This document shows positions 54,040 to 63,687 of a stretch of DNA of 64,000 nucleotides, one piece after another. Made by a program: the position numbers and the translations under genes. Source of the DNA: JAGNXB01 sp964471595 (GTDB taxonomy: Bacteria; Bacteroidota; Bacteroidia; Chitinophagales; Saprospiraceae); contig CAYYGN010000001.1 of the NCBI GenBank assembly GCA_964471595.1, positions 1-64,000 of the forward strand, given 5' to 3'. Under the pieces are notes generated by a model. That model was not told the origin of the DNA, did not search any database, and worked only from the letters and a program-made list of their open reading frames with translations. Position 1 is the first letter of the stretch, and each line of letters opens with the position of its first letter.

Positions 54040-57000
54040 ATGAATGTGTATCCGATGAAAGTGTCCTTGCTCTTGGGGGGAATAGCCCTGTTCCTGTCCC
54101 TTCTCACTGCTGGAGTTGCGGTCAACGCCCAGGGGATGCGCCATGTTCCGGGCGACTTCATCCTTCATACCAAGGACGAAGCTTCTCTGCAACAGGTATT
54201 GTCCGGCATAAACGCCGACCTTCCCAGGAAGCAAGCCTTGCGAATGGTTCGACCATTGTGCGAGACTTCCCATATATGGTTGTTGCACGCCGATCCATTG
54301 CATACCTCCGAGAGGCAAATGCTGGAACGTCTTCGACGCATGCCCGGCGTGATCGCCGCTCAGTTCAATCACATCCTTGCGGAGAGATCTGTTCCTAACG
54401 ACAGTGCATTCAGCAGCCAATGGCAATGGTTGAACACCGGTCAAACAGGAGGCAAACCCGGTGCGGATATCAAGATGCCGGATGCCTGGGCCATCACCAA
54501 AGGCGGAACCACTCCGGATGGTGATACGATCGTGGTCGCTGTAGTGGACAACGGGATCAACCTGAACCATCCCGACTTTGATGGCAATTTGTGGGTCAAT
54601 CACGCCGAAATACCGGGTAACGGTCTGGATGATGACAACAACGGCTATACAGACGACTATTTGGGATGGAACACGACACAACAAAACGACAATGTAGGAA
54701 TCCAGGGATCCCACGGTACGCCCGTTTCTGGGATGATCGGAGCCAGGGGCAATAACGATATCGGCGTGACCGGCGTCAACTGGCATATCAAAATCATGAC
54801 CATCAGGCCATACAGTACGGAAGAAGCCATGGTCATAGAGAGTTATAGTTATGCCCTTCGTCAAAGACAGATTTACAATGCCTCTCAAGGCCAAGCCGGC
54901 GCACTGGTTGTTGCCGTCAATTCGTCCTGGGGCATCAATTACGGCCAACCCGCCGACGCGCCAGTTTGGTGCGCCTATTATGACACCATGGGCGTACACG
55001 GCATATTGAATACCGGTGCAACAGCCAATCTCAATATCGACATTGACAGTTTGGGAGATCTGCCGACCGGTTGTTCCAGTGAATATTTGATTTCGGTCAC
55101 CTCCAGCAACCACAATGATCTGAAAACCCAAGGCGCGGCTTACGGAAAGACCACCATTGATCTCGCCGCCCCGGGTCAGAACATTTTCACAACACACAAC
55201 AACGGCGGCTACAGTTCGACGGGGGGGACCTCCTTTGCCTCCCCAACCGTTGCCGGTCTGGTTGGCCTGCTTTATGCCGCGCCATGTCCGGGAATCGGAG
55301 TCTCAGCCTGGGCGGACCCTTCAGGCACGGCCAAGATGGTCAGGGATGCTCTCTTCAATGGCGTGGATGTACTGCCCGGCCTGCAAAATATTTTGGTGAC
55401 CGGAGGACGGGCCAACGCCCACAAGAGCCTTCTTCAGCTCATCCAAACCTGCAGTGCATGCCCCGCACCCCACAATCTGACGGCTGTACCCACCTCCGAC
55501 CAGGAAGCCATCCTGTCATGGATGGAGCTCGGAAGTATAGATGCCTTTGAACTTCAGTGGCGGGAGGTAGGGGCTCCTGACTGGATAACAGTTCCTTCTG
55601 TCCTGAACGGATATGTGCTCTCCGGTTTGGCATCATGCACCGAATACGAAGTCAGGGTACGTTCTCATTGTGCCTCTGATACCAGCGATTATCAGGTGAC
55701 CACATTTACCAGTCATGGCTGTTGTCTGCCCCCCGCGGATATGGCAGCCGTCCAGATCACGGATACCTCCGTGACGCTACACTGGACCCTGGCACCCGGA
55801 TCGGTGGGTGTGAATCTCGCTTATCTGGAAGACGGCGCACTGGACTACATCGTTTCGCCAGGTCTGGCTATGGAATCAACGACCATAACCGGTCTCAAAC
55901 CTTGTACGCAGTATCAGTTCCAACTGACTTCCATGTGTGATACCACGGAATCTGTTCCTTCAGCCCCCATCCAGATCATCACCGGAGGATGCCCGGATTG
56001 CCAGCCCCCTTCGGATTTCGATCTTGTTTATCTGGATGACACAAGTGTTGTTTTTGCCTGGACACCGGCGCCCAACGCCTCGGGTTATGTGTTCGCTTAT
56101 TTGGAAGCAGGGGCACTGGACTACGTGATCACACCGGATAGCCCGGACACCATTCGCTCCGAGAACGGACTTAAGCCTTGCACCTCCTATACCTTTGAAG
56201 TGAGATCCCGTTGTTTGGCAATTGTTTCGGAACCGGCCATTTATGAGGCAAATACGACCGGTTGCACCACTTGTGCCAGCCAGCCGGTATGTCCTTCCGC
56301 CGCAGAAATTTCCGAATACGAGTTTATTGAATCGATTCAAATAGGCAATCTGGCCAATACCTCGGGCGATAACGGCGGATATGCCGACTATACATCCTTG
56401 AGTACCGACCTTCTCACTTATCACAAATATCCCTTTACCCTTACCCCGGGGTTTGAACCAGGTGCCACCTACACCGAAACCTGGTATGTCTGGATCGATT
56501 ACAACCAGGATGGAGATTTCGAGGACCCCGGGGAATTGGCCATAGGTCCTTTGAGCAGCGACCAGCCGGTGTCAGGAAACTTCAAAATACCCGGGGATGC
56601 GGTCCCCGGCCCTGCGCGGATGAGGGTTACCATGACCTTTAATTCCAGTATAGGCCCTTGTGATCCATTCACCTATGGAGAAGTGGAGGATTACTGTGTG
56701 CAGATCGTGGCAGCCAATGAACCTTGTGACTATCCGGACGTCTTGTCGGTGGTTGATGTATCCGAAGAGAATGCCGCATTGGAATGGACACCAGTGACCA
56801 CAGCCGTCAATTATATTGTGGAATTCCGCGAACAGGGTTCATCACAATGGACGGAAGCATTGAGTTCCAATCCTTTCCTTACGTTGACAGACCTTTTGCC
56901 TTGTACGGATTACGAAATCCGGATTCGGACGGATTGCGATACGGCACAGTCTCTGCCCGGTCCTGTGACCACTTTCCGGACACAGGGCTGTGGAGCTTGT

Positions 57001-58713
57001 CTGGATTACGACTACTGCCCGGCTGGTGCCGAAAACTCGCCCGATCAGTGGATCGATGAGGTGCAAATTGCCGGCGTTACGCATAATTCGGGTCCTGACG
57101 GTGGATATGCTTTTTTTGAAGATGTCCCCATCAACTTGAGTACCAATTTTGAATACGAGGTGGTCATAAAGCCTGGCGCCTCTTTCAATATCAACAACAA
57201 CTACTATCGCGTTTACATCGATTACAATCAAAATGGCACCTTCGGACCTTTTGAGTTGGTCGGCATGGTGGACAACAATGCCTCCGGAGAAGTGAAGTTC
57301 AGCTTTGAAGTGCCTAATGGCGCATTGGCGGGTCCCACAAGGCTCAGAGTGGTGATGCAATCATTCGGTGGCGACAGCAACCCTTGTATTACCTTCTTTA
57401 CCGGAGAAGTGGAAGATTATTGCGTCCACATCGAAAAAGCAGACCCCCCTTGCATTACCCGGCCCATAACCGTGTCTTCCCTGACTGACACTTCTGCTAT
57501 GCTGTCCTGGAAACAGGTGATTCCTGCCATCCAATTTGAGGTCGAGGTCAAAGCAGAAAGCGATACCACCTGGACGGCATTGCAAACTACCTCCAATCAA
57601 CTGGGTCTTGCTCCTCTGGAAGCATGTACGAAGTACGAAATCAGGATGCGCACATTTTGTGAAGGGGTGGAAACACCTTATGGTCCTGTGCAAACCTTCA
57701 AAACCAAAGGATGTGGAGCCTGCCTGGATTCCATATACTGCGAAATGCGGGGTGAGACAAGCACCTACGAATGGATCGAAGCCGTAGCCATTGGCACCAT
57801 CGATCATGTTTCCGGTAACAATCAGGGATATGCCTTCGTCGACAGTCTCACCACGAGGCTGGATACCAACCAGTTATATACCATCACCATCACTCCCGGT
57901 TTTCTGTTCGGAGGCAGTGACGTTCGCACGGCAGCCTGGATCGATTTCAATCAGGATGGCCTGTTCGGTCCGGGAGAACAGATCGTCAACGAAAACGATC
58001 TCAACCCGGTAACCACGCCGTTTACCGTACCCGGCGTCCCATTGGGCGAAACAAGGCTGCGGGTCGCCATGGCGGCCTTCAGCACCATGCCCCCGGGATG
58101 TGGCAATTTCTTTTACGGAGAAGTGGAAGATTATTGCGTACAACTCACATCGCGAGAGATTCCCTGTCTGGTACCCGCTTATTTTGACACCGTCGAGGTG
58201 GAATACACCAGTGCATCGGTAGCATGGGATACGGCACAGACCGGCATCGGTTTCATATTGAGAATCCGTGAATTGGGTGCTCTCGAATGGGACAAAGAGA
58301 TGCCCGTCATCGACAACAGCTACGTGTTTGACGACCTGAAGGAATGCACGGAATATGAGGTACAACTCATTACCATTTGCCAGAACAAACTGAGTGATGC
58401 CGGAGTACTTATCTTCAAAACGGATTGTACCACCGCTGTAGAACATCCTTCTGCCTTGACAGCCATGCGATGCTATCCCAATCCTTTCGCCGAAGTCCCG
58501 ATTTTGGAGTTTTCAACCGGAAACCCAAATACTGCCCGTGTGGATGTATTTGACGGCCGGGGCGGACTCGTCGATCATATGAACATGCCTGTGCAGCCCG
58601 GGCTCAACCGCCAAACATTGGACAATGCCAGGCATTGGCCCTCCGGTCTTTATGTCGTACGCGTAACCCTTGGAGACGGAACCACTTCCGCCGTCAAAAT
58701 CATACGGCAATAA
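54040..58713 (+). CDS. T9SS-exported subtilisin-family protease with FN3 and GEVED domains
   Basis: A 1557-residue secreted protease. After a signal peptide (to about residue 31) and a propeptide-like region, the S8 catalytic domain has Asp170 (VVDNGINLNHPDF), His225 (GSHGTPVSGMIG) and Ser398 (GGTSFASPTVAG). Downstream I count six FN3-like units, each ending in a C-x-x-Y or C-T-x-Y pattern, and three GEVED units ending in GEVEDYCVxx (about residues 885, 1127 and 1365). The first three FN3 units come in a row; after that GEVED and FN3 alternate. The C-terminus (MRCYPNPFAEVPIL ... WPSGLYVVRV) is a type A T9SS sorting domain. The substrate is unknown. Start 54040 is supported by the promoter box. 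Confidence 0.92.
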   Translation: MNVYPMKVSLLLGGIALFLSLLTAGVAVNAQGMRHVPGDFILHTKDEASLQQVLSGINADLPRKQALRMVRPLCETSHIWLLHADPLHTSERQMLERLRRMPGVIAAQFNHILAERSVPNDSAFSSQWQWLNTGQTGGKPGADIKMPDAWAITKGGTTPDGDTIVVAVVDNGINLNHPDFDGNLWVNHAEIPGNGLDDDNNGYTDDYLGWNTTQQNDNVGIQGSHGTPVSGMIGARGNNDIGVTGVNWHIKIMTIRPYSTEEAMVIESYSYALRQRQIYNASQGQAGALVVAVNSSWGINYGQPADAPVWCAYYDTMGVHGILNTGATANLNIDIDSLGDLPTGCSSEYLISVTSSNHNDLKTQGAAYGKTTIDLAAPGQNIFTTHNNGGYSSTGGTSFASPTVAGLVGLLYAAPCPGIGVSAWADPSGTAKMVRDALFNGVDVLPGLQNILVTGGRANAHKSLLQLIQTCSACPAPHNLTAVPTSDQEAILSWMELGSIDAFELQWREVGAPDWITVPSVLNGYVLSGLASCTEYEVRVRSHCASDTSDYQVTTFTSHGCCLPPADMAAVQITDTSVTLHWTLAPGSVGVNLAYLEDGALDYIVSPGLAMESTTITGLKPCTQYQFQLTSMCDTTESVPSAPIQIITGGCPDCQPPSDFDLVYLDDTSVVFAWTPAPNASGYVFAYLEAGALDYVITPDSPDTIRSENGLKPCTSYTFEVRSRCLAIVSEPAIYEANTTGCTTCASQPVCPSAAEISEYEFIESIQIGNLANTSGDNGGYADYTSLSTDLLTYHKYPFTLTPGFEPGATYTETWYVWIDYNQDGDFEDPGELAIGPLSSDQPVSGNFKIPGDAVPGPARMRVTMTFNSSIGPCDPFTYGEVEDYCVQIVAANEPCDYPDVLSVVDVSEENAALEWTPVTTAVNYIVEFREQGSSQWTEALSSNPFLTLTDLLPCTDYEIRIRTDCDTAQSLPGPVTTFRTQGCGACLDYDYCPAGAENSPDQWIDEVQIAGVTHNSGPDGGYAFFEDVPINLSTNFEYEVVIKPGASFNINNNYYRVYIDYNQNGTFGPFELVGMVDNNASGEVKFSFEVPNGALAGPTRLRVVMQSFGGDSNPCITFFTGEVEDYCVHIEKADPPCITRPITVSSLTDTSAMLSWKQVIPAIQFEVEVKAESDTTWTALQTTSNQLGLAPLEACTKYEIRMRTFCEGVETPYGPVQTFKTKGCGACLDSIYCEMRGETSTYEWIEAVAIGTIDHVSGNNQGYAFVDSLTTRLDTNQLYTITITPGFLFGGSDVRTAAWIDFNQDGLFGPGEQIVNENDLNPVTTPFTVPGVPLGETRLRVAMAAFSTMPPGCGNFFYGEVEDYCVQLTSREIPCLVPAYFDTVEVEYTSASVAWDTAQTGIGFILRIRELGALEWDKEMPVIDNSYVFDDLKECTEYEVQLITICQNKLSDAGVLIFKTDCTTAVEHPSALTAMRCYPNPFAEVPILEFSTGNPNTARVDVFDGRGGLVDHMNMPVQPGLNRQTLDNARHWPSGLYVVRVTLGDGTTSAVKIIRQ

Positions 58714-58728
58714 CAGGTTGGCGTTCAC

Positions 58729-58765
58729 AAAAAAAGGCCGGCTTCTCCAAGCCGGCCTTTTTTTT
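58729..58765. terminator. Bidirectional terminator between the subtilase and PorE-like genes
   Basis: A perfect 16-bp stem (58729-58744 with 58749-58764) is flanked by an A-run on the left and a T-run on the right, so it works on both strands for the two convergent genes. Confidence 0.9.
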
Positions 58766-58790
58766 ATGGCCCGAAGGGAACAGTCCCTCC

Positions 58791-61250
58791 TTAAAACGGG
58801 CATTTCTTACATGGATCTACATGCGGATTTTCATTGGGTCGGGAAATCCGGGCCTGATCGGGTTCCACACATCCCAGACAACCGAGAATGCGGAATTCCG
58901 TTCTCCGGTTCAACTGGTGTTTCTTTTCGTTACAGGGAACATTGTTCACACAATCATTCACTGGCTGTGTTTCTCCATATCCCCGGGGCACCAGCCTGTC
59001 CATACTGATACCGTTCTGCACAAGCCAGTCGACCACAGCATCCGCGCGTCGTTGTGACAGGCGCCGGTTGTACCTGTGAGAACCCCGGGCGTCGGTATGA
59101 GAGGCGATCTCGATGATGAGCAACGGATTGTCTTGAAGCATTGCCAGCAACTTGGTTAATTCGGGCAATGCCTCGTCCCTGATCTGGGCTCTGTCGAAAT
59201 CGTAGTAGATATGCAGCAAATAAGCGATGGGGTCACCCGGCTGTACGGTTGTCGGACTGGTCTCAAACCATGGACTTTCTTTGGAAATCTTGCCATCCAT
59301 GTAAGTAATTCCATCGATGACCCCATTGGCCGGTTTACCGGTTCGGGGGTCGATATATCTGCCCGAGACGGGATCCTTGAAAACTTTTCCGGCTACAGGT
59401 GGTTCCTGGGTAATGGCCGTGGCTGTTGTGGGTTGCAGGTAAAGATTGGCATCCAGGATGGCATCTTCCGTGATAGCCTGAGTACATATATCCGCCTGAA
59501 CGGCAGCCAAATAATCTGTTTTTTCAGCCCGAATCTCATAGCAACAATCCCGCCGCAGGGCGAACATGTATTTCCCGTCCGACCCGGTGATGACCGGTTC
59601 GTGCTCTTCACCTTCGCAATTACTGGTCAGCTGCACGCTGGCACCTTCCACAGGGAGGCCTGTTGCCAAATCAAAGACGATCCCTTTCAACGTAATCTGC
59701 ACCGATCGTCTGAGGGGAATTTCGACAATGACCGGCTCATTGGTCAACCCTTCGGTACATCCTTCTTCCGTGTGATCGTCATAACCTTCAAACCGTGCTG
59801 TATAATCACAGCAGCTGTTCAATTTGATTTCGTACCGGACAATTCCAGCCCCGTCCGTAAGGCGCTCTCCAACGGCACAAGTATGGGTGACCTGGGCACC
59901 TTTTATGGGTTTGCCAGTCAGCGCGTCAAATACACGGACTTCGACAGGTGCTGCCGTTTTTACAAATGAATAGAGGTCATCTCTTCCTACACCACCCGGT
60001 CTGTCCGAGGAAAAGTAACCGAAAGTGCCTTCCTGGTTGAGGACCATACCCAGATCGTCATGGGTGGAATTGATGGGAGCCCCGAGGTTTTCCACCTCCG
60101 ACCATTGATTGCCTTCCTCATTCCACGTCATGCGGTAGATGTCCAGACCCCCCAATCCGATGTGGCCATCCGAGGCAAAGTAGAACGTGGAATCTCCCTG
60201 CCAGGTAGGGAACAATTCATTGCCCTCGGTATTGATCTTGTTGCCCATATTGATGGCAGGGCCCCACTGACCATTTTCGAAATCCGAATAATACAAATCC
60301 ATTCCTCCAAACCCACCAGGCATGTCGGAAGCAAAGAAGATACGTCCTCCATCCGGAGTCAGACACGGATGGGCTACACTGTACTGGTCCGAGTTGAAAG
60401 GCAAGCCTTCCGTTTCCGACCAATGATCATCTCCCTGATTGGTGGCATAAAACACCTTTAATCTTGTTACGCCTTGATCATCCTTGCCCAGTTTGCCTTT
60501 GACCACATTGTTCCGGGTATAATAGATTTCTCTACCATCCGGAGTGAATGCCACAGCAGCATCGTGATAACGGGTATTGAGATCCTTTGAAAATTTCTCG
60601 GGCTTGCCATACCGTTCTGATCCCAATGGAAGACTGTCCTGGGCAATAGTGGCGACATACAGTTCATTGAACGGCGATCCCGTCCATGAATGTTCCCGTT
60701 TTACCGCAGCGCCACGATCCCGATCGGAAGCAAAGACGAGGGATTTGCCATACATGGCCGGACTGAAATCATCCAGATCGGAGTTGAAGGGCAGGTTCCT
60801 GATTTGATAGATGCCATCCCCCTTGGCTTTCAACTCCTCTTCATAATCGCAAGCTCTTGCCAGGTGCATGCCGCGAACATCATTGGGAACGGCTTCCAGA
60901 TAGGCTTCATACCAGGGTTTGGCCAGGGCACACTTTCCGTTTTTCTGGAGGGCCATGCCGTAATATAATTTGTGGACGGGTTGCGCCTCGGTCAATTGAA
61001 CGACCTGGGCGTACCAGTACTCCGCATTGTACGCATCTCCAATCTTACGGTAACACTCGGCCAGATTGATTTTGGCTTCCGGCACCTCCTTTTTTTCAAG
61101 AATCTGGTTATAAACCTCGATGGCGGAGGAATAATTGAGGTCATCCATGTATTTTTTTGCCCTCTTCAGTTTGGCGGATTGGGCAAAGGAAGATCCTGCG
61201 CCGCAAAGGACAATGAGTGTCAACAGGATCAGTTTCCTTGAAATGTTCAT
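58791..61250 (-). CDS. porE: PorE-like T9SS/OmpA-family protein
   Basis: A signal peptide (LILLTLIVLCGAGSSFAQ) is followed by TPR helices (about 25-130), a PD40 beta-propeller (about 150-430; IFFASDMPGGFGGMDLYYSD, FGYFSSDRPGGVGRDDLY), two regulatory-like beta domains (about 430-600) rich in Cys, and a C-terminal OmpA domain (YYDFDRAQIRDEALPEL, ASHTDARGSHRYNRRLSQRRA). The conserved Asp and Arg that bind peptidoglycan are present. This domain order matches PorE, which links the T9SS to the cell wall. An extra 30-residue tail ends CKKCPF. It is 28 bp downstream of the PorP/SprF gene and co-transcribed. Confidence 0.88.
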   Translation of the reverse strand: MNISRKLILLTLIVLCGAGSSFAQSAKLKRAKKYMDDLNYSSAIEVYNQILEKKEVPEAKINLAECYRKIGDAYNAEYWYAQVVQLTEAQPVHKLYYGMALQKNGKCALAKPWYEAYLEAVPNDVRGMHLARACDYEEELKAKGDGIYQIRNLPFNSDLDDFSPAMYGKSLVFASDRDRGAAVKREHSWTGSPFNELYVATIAQDSLPLGSERYGKPEKFSKDLNTRYHDAAVAFTPDGREIYYTRNNVVKGKLGKDDQGVTRLKVFYATNQGDDHWSETEGLPFNSDQYSVAHPCLTPDGGRIFFASDMPGGFGGMDLYYSDFENGQWGPAINMGNKINTEGNELFPTWQGDSTFYFASDGHIGLGGLDIYRMTWNEEGNQWSEVENLGAPINSTHDDLGMVLNQEGTFGYFSSDRPGGVGRDDLYSFVKTAAPVEVRVFDALTGKPIKGAQVTHTCAVGERLTDGAGIVRYEIKLNSCCDYTARFEGYDDHTEEGCTEGLTNEPVIVEIPLRRSVQITLKGIVFDLATGLPVEGASVQLTSNCEGEEHEPVITGSDGKYMFALRRDCCYEIRAEKTDYLAAVQADICTQAITEDAILDANLYLQPTTATAITQEPPVAGKVFKDPVSGRYIDPRTGKPANGVIDGITYMDGKISKESPWFETSPTTVQPGDPIAYLLHIYYDFDRAQIRDEALPELTKLLAMLQDNPLLIIEIASHTDARGSHRYNRRLSQRRADAVVDWLVQNGISMDRLVPRGYGETQPVNDCVNNVPCNEKKHQLNRRTEFRILGCLGCVEPDQARISRPNENPHVDPCKKCPF

Positions 61251-61278
61251 GGCTACGGGTTGTGGGATGTAGGAATGA

Positions 61279-62286
61279 TCAGAAGTATCGCGGAGTCACA
61301 ATCCGCTTGGTTTTGTAGTTGAATTCGTAACCCAACATCACTTCGAAGGCACCGGAAGTAACCGTGCGGAGGCGAGTCAGGGGATAATCGTAGGATGCAC
61401 CAATGCGCATTCCATTCGTAAAGAAGTAGGATGCCCATAGGTCAACGGAATCATAGGAACTGGTTTTGTTGTCTCCGAATGCTTCGAATGAGGACCTGAA
61501 GGCCGTGCCCAACCAGAATCGCTCGAAAAAGAGCAGGGAGAGATCAATATCGAATTCCGTAGGTGCCTTGACCTTTTTCTGGGCTTCGTTTTGGCGGAGG
61601 CTCGAGAACCAACCCACATTTTTGACCAACAGCATTGGCCTGAATATGAGGGCCGTTCCGTTCAGAGGTATGGCACCACCGGTGGATACAAAATAGTGCC
61701 GGTACTGTCGGGCATACAAGGGATAATTTGGTGTGATATTCTGCCGGCGGAGATCATATTCCACCAAATGGGGACTTCCGAACCCGGCAAAGAAATGCCG
61801 TGTGCTGTAGTACACGCCGGCACCAAAATTGGGCATCCAGTAATTGGGCGTCTCCGAAAAGGCCGGATCCGGATTGGGGTTCTCGAGATCCAACTTACTC
61901 CAGTCAGCCCGCCAATTGGTGATTCCTCCCTGGAGACCGATGGCCAATGTCCCTCTACCCAATGGTATGCGGTAGGCATAAGCGACTTGAAGACCGACCG
62001 TACTGGTCGGCCCGATCCGGTCATGCATGAGACTGGCGCCGAGCCCGACCCTGTTATTCTGCAAGGGGGTGTGGAGCGTCAGCGTTTGGGTGGTCGGGGA
62101 GCCTTCGATTTCGAACCATTGGGAACGGTGGATCAATCCGATGGACATATGTTCATTGGACCCTGCATAGGCAGGATTGTACGTCAAACTATTGAACATA
62201 TATTTGGTAAACATCGGATCCTGTTGCGCCATGGCAACCCCTCCGAAAAGCCCAAAGAGCGTGAGTAGCAACCTGAACTGTTTCAT
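61279..62286 (-). CDS. PorP/SprF-family type IX secretion membrane protein
   Basis: A signal peptide (MKQFRLLLTLFGLFGGVAMA) is followed by QQDPMFTKYMFNSLTYNPAYAGS, the signature opening of PorP/SprF, and a beta-barrel of about 300 residues. PorP/SprF proteins help export or anchor type B T9SS substrates at the outer membrane. It is first in an operon with the PorE-like gene. It could serve the type B adhesin at 36251 or others elsewhere. The region upstream (62287-62657) is long and AT-rich. Confidence 0.92.
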   Translation of the reverse strand: MKQFRLLLTLFGLFGGVAMAQQDPMFTKYMFNSLTYNPAYAGSNEHMSIGLIHRSQWFEIEGSPTTQTLTLHTPLQNNRVGLGASLMHDRIGPTSTVGLQVAYAYRIPLGRGTLAIGLQGGITNWRADWSKLDLENPNPDPAFSETPNYWMPNFGAGVYYSTRHFFAGFGSPHLVEYDLRRQNITPNYPLYARQYRHYFVSTGGAIPLNGTALIFRPMLLVKNVGWFSSLRQNEAQKKVKAPTEFDIDLSLLFFERFWLGTAFRSSFEAFGDNKTSSYDSVDLWASYFFTNGMRIGASYDYPLTRLRTVTSGAFEVMLGYEFNYKTKRIVTPRYF

Positions 62287-62657
62287 ACTGCGCTGAATTT
62301 CATATAGTTAAAAACCTGCATGTGTTTCCAATGGCAGACTAAGGAATAAGGTGCAAAAACCATGCTCAAATTGCCCGGAAACCTCAAAGTTGCACTCAGG
62401 CCTCCCGGGATACAACTGGAATGGGGGGCATCTCATCCCGATGCTGCATACTGCCACACAACCAAGATACTACCGATTTTCAAGGGGGCACATGCCCCGA
62501 TATGACATCTGGTCGAAAATAATTTTAATCCTTTATATGTATAAATACATTGAATTATAATGGTCTAAAATAGCATGTAATACATATCTATCAGGAAAGA
62601 CCTATGCCACGAGCGTAATCCCGCCATGGCATGCAGGTACAGGAAACAATGCTTCCA
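62287..62657. other. Intergenic region between mqnP and the PorP operon
   Basis: No ORF is supported here. A minus-strand -7 box reading TATTTTCG lies at 62514-62521, with an AT-rich tract to its right, about 228 nt upstream of the PorP start. Closer to PorP no good box is seen, so a long 5' leader is possible. A short GC-rich hairpin (near 62486-62499) lies within it. Confidence 0.5.
62514..62521 (-). promoter_or_regulatory. Candidate -7 box of the PorP-PorE operon
   Basis: On the minus strand it reads TATTTTCG (TAnnTTYG). It is the only good box in the upstream region and would give a leader of about 220 nt. Confidence 0.35.
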
Positions 62658-63545
62658 TCAAGCCAAAAGCAGGGAGAGAATCGCCAAAAGGCCAAAGCCC
62701 AGACTGGCCAGCCCGTTGGCGGTAAAGAAGGCCAGGTTGACCTTTCTCAGGTCCCCAGGCCTCACCTGAGTGTGCTGAAATACCAGCATGCCGACAAACA
62801 ACAAAACCGCAACAGCCAATAAACCGGATTGCACCGGCATCTGGCGGTATATGCCCCAGGAAAAGAAAACGATCAGGCTTGCAGTTGTGACATGCAACCA
62901 ACGGGAAATGACCAGGGCTCTGTGTCCTCCCAACCACGCTGGCAATGAGTGCAGCCGGTGATGGCGGTCGAAATTTTCATCCTGAAGGGCATAGATGATA
63001 TCAAAACCGGCTACCCAAAAAAGTACGGCCAGACCAAGCACTATGGGTAACAAGGCAAAACCACCTGTCACGGCCAGATAAGCGCCGACGGGTGCCAATC
63101 CCAAGCCTACACCCAGTATAAGATGACACAAGGGTGTAAACCGCTTGGTGTAAGAATAGCCGAGGACTACCCCAAGGGCTACGGGAGACAACAAGAAACA
63201 CAAGGGATTTATGAGGGCGGTTGTGGCGACAAAGGCCAGGCTGTTGAATAGAACGAAAAAGGAAACCTGCTTGTGCGACAGGATGCCGGCGGGTAGTTCA
63301 CGGATGGCGGTACGTGGATTAAGGCCGTCAAATGCGGCATCGATCAAACGGTTGAACGCCATCGCCGCATTACGGGCGAACACCATACAGAGCAGGACCC
63401 AAATGCCGACTTCCCAACCCGGAAGAGTGTCCGTTTGCAAGCATCCCAATGTGAATCCCAGAGCGGCAAAGGGCAAGGCGAACAGCGTATGGTTGAATCG
63501 AACCAGCGACAAATAATCCCGAATGCTACCCGCCAAGGCTTTCAT
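62658..63545 (-). CDS. mqnP: UbiA-family 4-hydroxybenzoate polyprenyltransferase, MqnP-like
   Basis: This integral membrane prenyltransferase has about eight hydrophobic segments. The first Asp-rich motif is NRLIDAAFDGLNPRT and the second is YALQDENFDRHHRLHS, which is closer to the futalosine-pathway MqnP group than to E. coli UbiA. It would attach the isoprenoid tail in menaquinone synthesis. I set the start at 63545 (MKALAGS); ATG 63590 is possible and lies only 6 nt from a promoter box. Confidence 0.85.
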   Translation of the reverse strand: MKALAGSIRDYLSLVRFNHTLFALPFAALGFTLGCLQTDTLPGWEVGIWVLLCMVFARNAAMAFNRLIDAAFDGLNPRTAIRELPAGILSHKQVSFFVLFNSLAFVATTALINPLCFLLSPVALGVVLGYSYTKRFTPLCHLILGVGLGLAPVGAYLAVTGGFALLPIVLGLAVLFWVAGFDIIYALQDENFDRHHRLHSLPAWLGGHRALVISRWLHVTTASLIVFFSWGIYRQMPVQSGLLAVAVLLFVGMLVFQHTQVRPGDLRKVNLAFFTANGLASLGFGLLAILSLLLA

Positions 63546-63596
63546 GTGCAAGAAAATCTGCAATGCCCATCCCGGGAGAGGAACCGGCATTTGCTG

Positions 63597-63604
63597 CGAA
63601 GGTA
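63597..63604 (-). promoter_or_regulatory. -7 box of mqnP
   Basis: On the minus strand it reads TACCTTCG (TAnnTTYG). It lies 6 nt before ATG 63590 and 51 nt before ATG 63545. Confidence 0.55.
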
Positions 63605-63632
63605 AGATGCCACAGCGGAAGGTGGCATAATG

Positions 63633-63665
63633 AAAAGGGGAGGCAGTCTCATGGACTGTCTCCCC
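63633..63665 (-). terminator. Terminator of the DUF1573 gene
   Basis: A 12-bp stem with one wobble pair (63637-63648 with 63654-63665) is followed on the minus strand by UUUU. It lies just downstream of the DUF1573 stop codon and upstream of the mqnP promoter. Confidence 0.75.
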
Positions 63666-63687
63666 TCTGCTATTTGCAATGGCCGGT

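Noticed and set aside
54013..55197. Minus-strand ORF of 394 codons
   Set aside because: Antisense to the subtilase catalytic domain, which has all its triad motifs.
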